A stretch of DNA of 64,000 bases, from contig NW_024401804.1 in assembly GCF_016859285.1 (NCBI RefSeq), forward strand, positions 394,501-458,500, written 5' to 3'. Source of the DNA: Xiphias gladius (lineage: Eukaryota > Chordata > Actinopteri > Istiophoriformes > Xiphiidae). This document shows positions 60,715 through 64,000 of this stretch, piece after piece. How positions within the stretch are numbered: position 1 is the stretch's first letter; every line of letters starts with the position of its first letter. The position numbers and the translations under genes were made by a program. A model generated the notes under the pieces. That model made no database searches, was not told where the DNA came from, and saw only the letters and a list, made by a program, of their open reading frames with translations.

Positions 60715-61794
60715 CTACAAAGAAGAAAAATAGATAGGACAGCAATTTTAGTATCTGTTGTTTTCAGAGATCCATGGAAAGTCCATTTGGGAAATGAGGA
60801 CTTCCCAAAAAAGACCAGAGGGAAACAACAAAGGCAGTAAGAAGCAACTTGCTTGCAAGCATGGTTGGGCAGCAAAATATTCCATCAGACAATTGACATT
60901 TAATCTTTATACCAAGGTCCCATTGACATATCCCGTTGTATAAGGCTGTGACGGGCAATGTTCCAAATCAATGGCCAGGGCCGCTTTATGGTAATATCGG
61001 AATTTTGTATCATTTTTGTATCGATCAGGATTTTATTTGCTGAATAAGCCTAAAACAGACATTTGTGTCTGGTTATTTTATTCATAAAAACCTTGTACAT
61101 TGATTTTACTACATCACAGGACAGAAGTTGGATTTAATCCATATTTCCCAATACGTCTTGGAAGAAGTGAAATCAGCCAAACTTTATGCACGTAACCATG
61201 ACCAGAGGCATCTATTTAGACTGCAGCTCCATTTTCTTTCATCTTAATGTTGCATTCATGCAATGTCAGCAGAATTGGAAGAACAGGAAAAAAAAAAAAA
61301 AACGTGTTTCTGACTTGGGAGCGTTCATACATTATTCCAAGGAGGTTAGGCCTGGTGCTAATCGTAGTCACACCAGAAAAACAGCCTAAATTAGCTTCTT
61401 CTGTTTGTTACCAATTGAAACAAGATGCAAATGGATTGTATTAGTGTTAATGTTGGATTTTAGTCGGATGTAAGGTCCAGCTGTGGAGCACGTGCAGCTG
61501 TTTTGCCATCAGTTTGTTGACGCGCGTGTGGTTCCTTTCACCAAGTGGGAGATATTGTCGGTGTCAGAGGTTCGTCAGATCTCGGTTACACGCCGGTTTT
61601 TCCCACTTGGCTGCTTGTAATTACGATTTAAACGATACGTCAAATCGACAAAAGTGTAGAGCTTTATTGATTTTCTATTGAGCTGTGAGCGCTGCCAAAA
61701 TGTGTCTGAGCCAAAACCATTGTTGCTGAACACGTCCTGTTTAGACGCTGACAGGCAGAGAACTGAAGAAGCTGCTGCCGTGCTACTGACCTGT

Positions 61795-62115
61795 TGCACA
61801 CGTCTTTGTGCTAAGCTAGGCTAATCACGTACCGGACCTATATCTGTACTGGACGCACAGAGATGAAGCTGATAGCCATCCGAAACATCTCTCTCTGGAG
61901 AGGATCAAGATTGAGAGAACTGGATCATCCCCAGAACGATACTGATATTGCGTATCGTCTGTCTGGTTTACTCTTTAGAGCTTTGCAGCTGCCGATCAGT
62001 TGATAAAACGTTACACTGTGACGTTCGCTTGCAAAACACCCTGGACCTGGATCTCTGTACTGGGCACAGGGAGATGAAAGCGATATCCATCTTCTCGTCC
62101 GTCTCTTCTTTCCGT
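61795..62115 (-). repeat. Diverged, partly duplicated fish repeat
   Basis: The phrase GTGCTAAGCTAGGCTAATCA followed by TCTGTACTGGACGCACAGAG resembles, in reverse, the element at 49437. A second TCTGTACTGGGCACAGGGAG block at about 62052 suggests tandem or nested copies. Confidence 0.45.
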
Positions 62116-62902
62116 TAGAAATAAATTACTATGCTGGAAGCTCAGATAGAAGACTTGATATTCCTGTGAGATACTGCGTCAGACCTGACCTGCAGCCTCT
62201 TGCCTCGAACACACTGGCATCTTCATGGGATCAAGTTTTTCTATTTTTACAGACGAGAAGTAACCGAGACTCGTACGGACAGGAAGCTGCTGGCAGGAAC
62301 AACACCTGTAACTCAAGACAGCTGGTAATAATAATGACACCATCTGGATTTAGAAGAGGCGCCAGTGATGGTGGGTCCACCACTTTGTTCGGACTGAAAT
62401 ATCTCAGCAGCTATTGGATGGATTGTGATGAATTGTGGTTCAGTGCGTTCGTGCATTTACACATTTGCTAGTGCATCTGTGTGTGTCTGCGTCTTGTTTT
62501 AAACATTTAGTTTGATATAATCTTGTGTTTGAAGGCCAACACCCGTCAATTTACATGATTTAACCTGTCGACTAAAAGTTGCATAATACTTTCAATTCCC
62601 ATCGACCATTTTTGAAATCATGCCATCACATACATTGGTTTTAGTTTATTTCCTTGAAAACCAGCTTACACAGACTAGAAGTTATCTTATTGTAGCTTGG
62701 TAAAGCCATTTCCAACCCCGCTTTATTGTTGTTTTCAAAGAAGCTCCAACAACATAGTTAAATATCAGCTTTTCAGTGGAAGAAAAAATGAAATTTACAT
62801 TAAATTTACATTTAGTTGGCCAACATATCAGGTGAACTCAGGTGCAATTTTAACAACAGGAGGCGCACTTAAAGCTCGGGGTTGATTTAATATGTTTGTT
62901 TT

Positions 62903-62943
62903 AACTCCATCAGTCTTAATTATTTATTAAGACTGATGGAGTT
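62903..62943. repeat. Perfect 18-bp inverted repeat with 5-nt loop
   Basis: The left arm AACTCCATCAGTCTTAAT (62903-62920) is exactly complementary to the right arm (62926-62943) across loop TATTT. A third, imperfect copy of the left arm follows at about 62953-62972 (AGTCCAACAGTCTTAATTAT). Confidence 0.9.
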
Positions 62944-63289
62944 GATCATTTAAGTCCAACAGTCTTAATTATAACAGATTTGTGTTGTTTCAAAATTCTC
63001 ATAGCAAAATGCTGTGATTTAGAGTAGTCGTGTTTAACTGATGGTTAATTTTAAATTTAACTTTCACTTAAATCAAAGTGACAGTACGAGATCTGGAATA
63101 AGTAAAAACATTCCCATTTTAAAAAATGATCAGACTTTTTCTTAGGAAAAGATTAAATGATATTTGAGTTAATGGGATGAACATGAGTTTGCGTGAACAT
63201 GACTGTTTTAACGTGACTTTGAATAGTTTCATATTTGATATGAAACGACAGAAACAAAGCAGCTCCTGGAGGAACCTCCTCCCAGGCCT

Positions 63290-63480
63290 GCTCCACCCGC
63301 TGCGCCCTACAGGTGACTTTGGATGTGAAAGCCAATTAATCCTAATTAAGCTGCGGCCACCCGCAATGATCACACTCATTAATCAGGGAGGAGTCATCAG
63401 AGCGCTTCCAGACACTGTGAATGACACAATAATTACACCGGCAGCGAATGTGGGTCATTGCGTGTATTAATAACCTCGGC
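63290..63480. promoter_or_regulatory. Candidate enhancer: cluster of homeodomain-type sites
   Basis: Within 190 bp there are several TAAT-core sites: CCAATTAATCCTAATTAAGC, CTCATTAATCAGG, CAATAATTACACC and GTATTAATAACC. They sit in otherwise GC-balanced, non-repetitive sequence. Conservation cannot be judged here. Confidence 0.3.
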
Positions 63481-64000
63481 TGGTGGTGATGCAGGAGAGG
63501 AGCGAGAGAGGGACTGGCAGGGCGTTCAGGCTCACACGCAGAAAGACCGCACGAAAACTCGGGGTTGTTTTTACTGAAACGAATCCAGTAACTATGTGGA
63601 TACGCACACAATCCGCTAACCAGAGTATCAGTCACACTCTCGTTACGGTTCAACCAAACAAAAATGAACACGACGTCTTTCAACAGACCTCTAGGATATT
63701 TTAAAATTCTAGTGGAGACCCCACAGTTCTCAAATTCACCATGTGTCAGGCTGAATTTTTGGGAAAGTGTGTCTCAAATGATACACAGGACCTGTAGAAT
63801 ATCTCCATTTACTGGGACCCGTTTCGGTTTTGGTAAGTATTTGTTTCAATCAGTTGTCACATAAAGCTGTCAGGTACTCTTTGTAGTCACAGCTTAACAA
63901 ATTCATTTCCCATTTTCTTCTTCATCGTCGTAGACTAAATACTTGGGTTGTTCGGCTGTTTGTCAGATGAAGAGAAGGACTTTAAGACATCCCCACTGGC

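Larger units (their letters stand above)
60715..64000. other. Probable cavin4 intron 1
   Basis: If the cavin first exon lies to the right, this whole stretch is its intron. No exon is visible on either strand. It contains repeat fragments, a perfect hairpin and a homeodomain-site-rich block, annotated separately. Confidence 0.55.

Noticed and set aside
63119-63683. Minus-strand frames as candidate cavin4 exon 1
   Set aside because: They lack the expected N-terminal coiled coil and the terminal IFQ/IYQ motif; exon 1 is not in the window.

Overview
This is vertebrate nuclear DNA, almost certainly from a ray-finned (teleost) fish. Genes are split into short exons with GT-AG introns. Microsatellites are common, and several recognisable teleost-type interspersed repeats are scattered through introns and spacers. 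There are no bacterial operons, CRISPR arrays, tRNAs or rRNAs. Intergenic DNA is AT-rich, while first exons are strongly GC/CpG-rich. All exon models below come from reading splice sites, codon phase and homology by eye.

Layout: (1) 4.3-15.3 kb, plus strand: two tandem C2H2 zinc-finger genes built on the same plan, an N-terminal helical module exon, one or two short acidic exons, and a 3' exon carrying 3 fingers (first gene) or 4 fingers (second gene). (2) 17.8-18.1 kb, minus strand: two well-formed, phase-compatible orphan exons. (3) 22.5-35.7 kb, minus strand: tmem71, a two-pass transmembrane protein, nine coding exons plus two probable non-coding 5' exons. (4) 37.1-47.5 kb, minus strand: complete ift57 in 11 exons (414 aa), a subunit of the ciliary IFT-B complex, with an RFX X-box-like site about 125 bp upstream of its ATG. 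(5) 47.6-60.1 kb: a gene-poor spacer with several mobile-element copies. (6) 60.1-60.7 kb, minus strand: the last exon of a cavin-family gene, best matched to cavin4; its first exon must lie beyond the right edge.

The genes do not form one pathway. The zinc-finger pair is a local duplication of putative transcription factors, ift57 is ciliary transport, cavin4 is a muscle caveolar coat protein, and tmem71 is poorly characterised. In human, TMEM71, IFT57 and CAVIN4 are on different chromosomes, so this order is not the human one.

Mobile elements are the main non-genic content: a degraded LINE with part of its reverse transcriptase in ift57 intron 1; an older repeat split by a TTAA-flanked inverted-repeat element in an ift57 intron; another TTAA-flanked element at 58.7-59.3 kb; and many copies of a family carrying TAATCGATTAAT-like stretches. 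I did not find an obviously new biological system. The most useful leads are the alternative tmem71 5' and 3' ends, the nested TTAA element, the ift57 promoter architecture, and a perfect 18-bp stem hairpin at 62.9 kb.
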